Source: a bacterium
Lineage (GTDB): Bacteria; Cyanobacteriota; Vampirovibrionia; Gastranaerophilales; Gastranaerophilaceae
Assembly: GCA_004558955.1 (NCBI GenBank)
Contig: SFZC01000106.1
Span: 1-6,200, forward strand
Reading direction: 5' to 3'
Length of the DNA stretch: 6,200 bases
Shown here piece after piece: positions 6,109-6,200 of the stretch (within the stretch, counting starts at the first letter, position 1; each line of letters opens with the position of its first letter). The position numbers were made by a program, and so were the translations under genes. Under the pieces are notes generated by a model, which was given only the letters and a program-made list of their open reading frames with translations, was not told the DNA's origin and ran no database searches.

Positions 6109-6200
6109 TTGCCGAAAGTAATTAAATTAGCAAAGTTTGCAGGTTTTTGTTACGGAGTAAAAAGAGCCGTTGAAACTGTTAAAAATTTAAAGACTGAGAA
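6109..6200 (+). CDS. ispH: 4-hydroxy-3-methylbut-2-enyl diphosphate reductase IspH, 5' part
   Basis: IspH (LytB) carries out the last step of the MEP isoprenoid pathway, reducing HMBPP to IPP and DMAPP with a 4Fe-4S cluster in the cytoplasm. The visible 30 codons include AKFAGFCYGVKRAVETVKNL. The cysteine at residue 14, in the GFCxGVxRA motif, is the first of the three family cysteines that hold the cluster. The spacing of this motif from the start matches known IspH N-termini. The frame is closed upstream by TAG at 6088-6090, and no ATG or GTG lies between that stop and the motif. The TTG at 6109 is therefore the likely start, with purine-rich AAAGAAG at 6091-6097 eleven bases ahead as a weak ribosome binding site. 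The gene is cut by the window edge; the full protein is usually about 280-310 residues. Whether it is fused to a ribosomal S1 domain, as in some Clostridia, cannot be seen. Confidence 0.9.
   Translation, partial: MPKVIKLAKFAGFCYGVKRAVETVKNLKTE

Noticed and set aside
1..6200. CRISPR array, insertion sequence, tRNA or phage module
   Set aside because: I found no regularly spaced DNA repeats, transposase motifs, terminal inverted repeats or cloverleaf patterns. The repeats in the 1176-aa gene are visible only at protein level.

Overview
The window is AT-rich bacterial DNA. All four recognisable genes lie on the + strand, and the last runs off the right edge. Three are complete but unfamiliar proteins of 465, 255 and 1176 aa. 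The fourth is the first 30 codons of ispH, recognised by its GFCYGVKRA iron-sulfur cysteine motif. The low GC, the Clostridia-like start of IspH, and several large Q/N/S/T-rich proteins lacking signal peptides, one with an N-terminal SFGG motif, suggest a host-associated anaerobe. My best guess is the non-photosynthetic cyanobacterial relatives (Gastranaerophilales/Melainabacteria), with a Firmicute as the alternative. This is inference; no rRNA or other marker is present.

Layout: 1-40 is a short leader with no clear ribosome binding site. 41-1438 encodes a cysteine-free protein with a Q-rich disordered N-terminal half and a C-terminal beta-rich region that faintly resembles the FliK/Flg_hook domain. 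1439-1538 is a compact control region: a strong promoter with an extended -10, a dyad over the -10, a GAAA-tetraloop hairpin in the 5' UTR, and a good Shine-Dalgarno. It drives the 255-aa gene (1539-2306), which ends at a convincing Rho-independent terminator (2335-2371), so that gene is probably its own transcription unit. 2372-2494 holds an AT-rich inverted repeat but no convincing promoter. 2495-6025 encodes a 1176-aa helical protein with degenerate internal repeats and an S/T/Q-rich linker. 6026-6108 holds a candidate promoter and small hairpin ahead of ispH, which appears to start at TTG.

The most interesting link is a shared FGGR tetrapeptide, encoded by an identical 12-base stretch, near the N-terminus of the 255-aa protein and near the C-terminus of the 1176-aa protein. 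Beyond this and the shared composition, nothing shows directly that the three unknown proteins work together. IspH is an ordinary housekeeping neighbour. I see no mobile element, CRISPR array, tRNA or rRNA.
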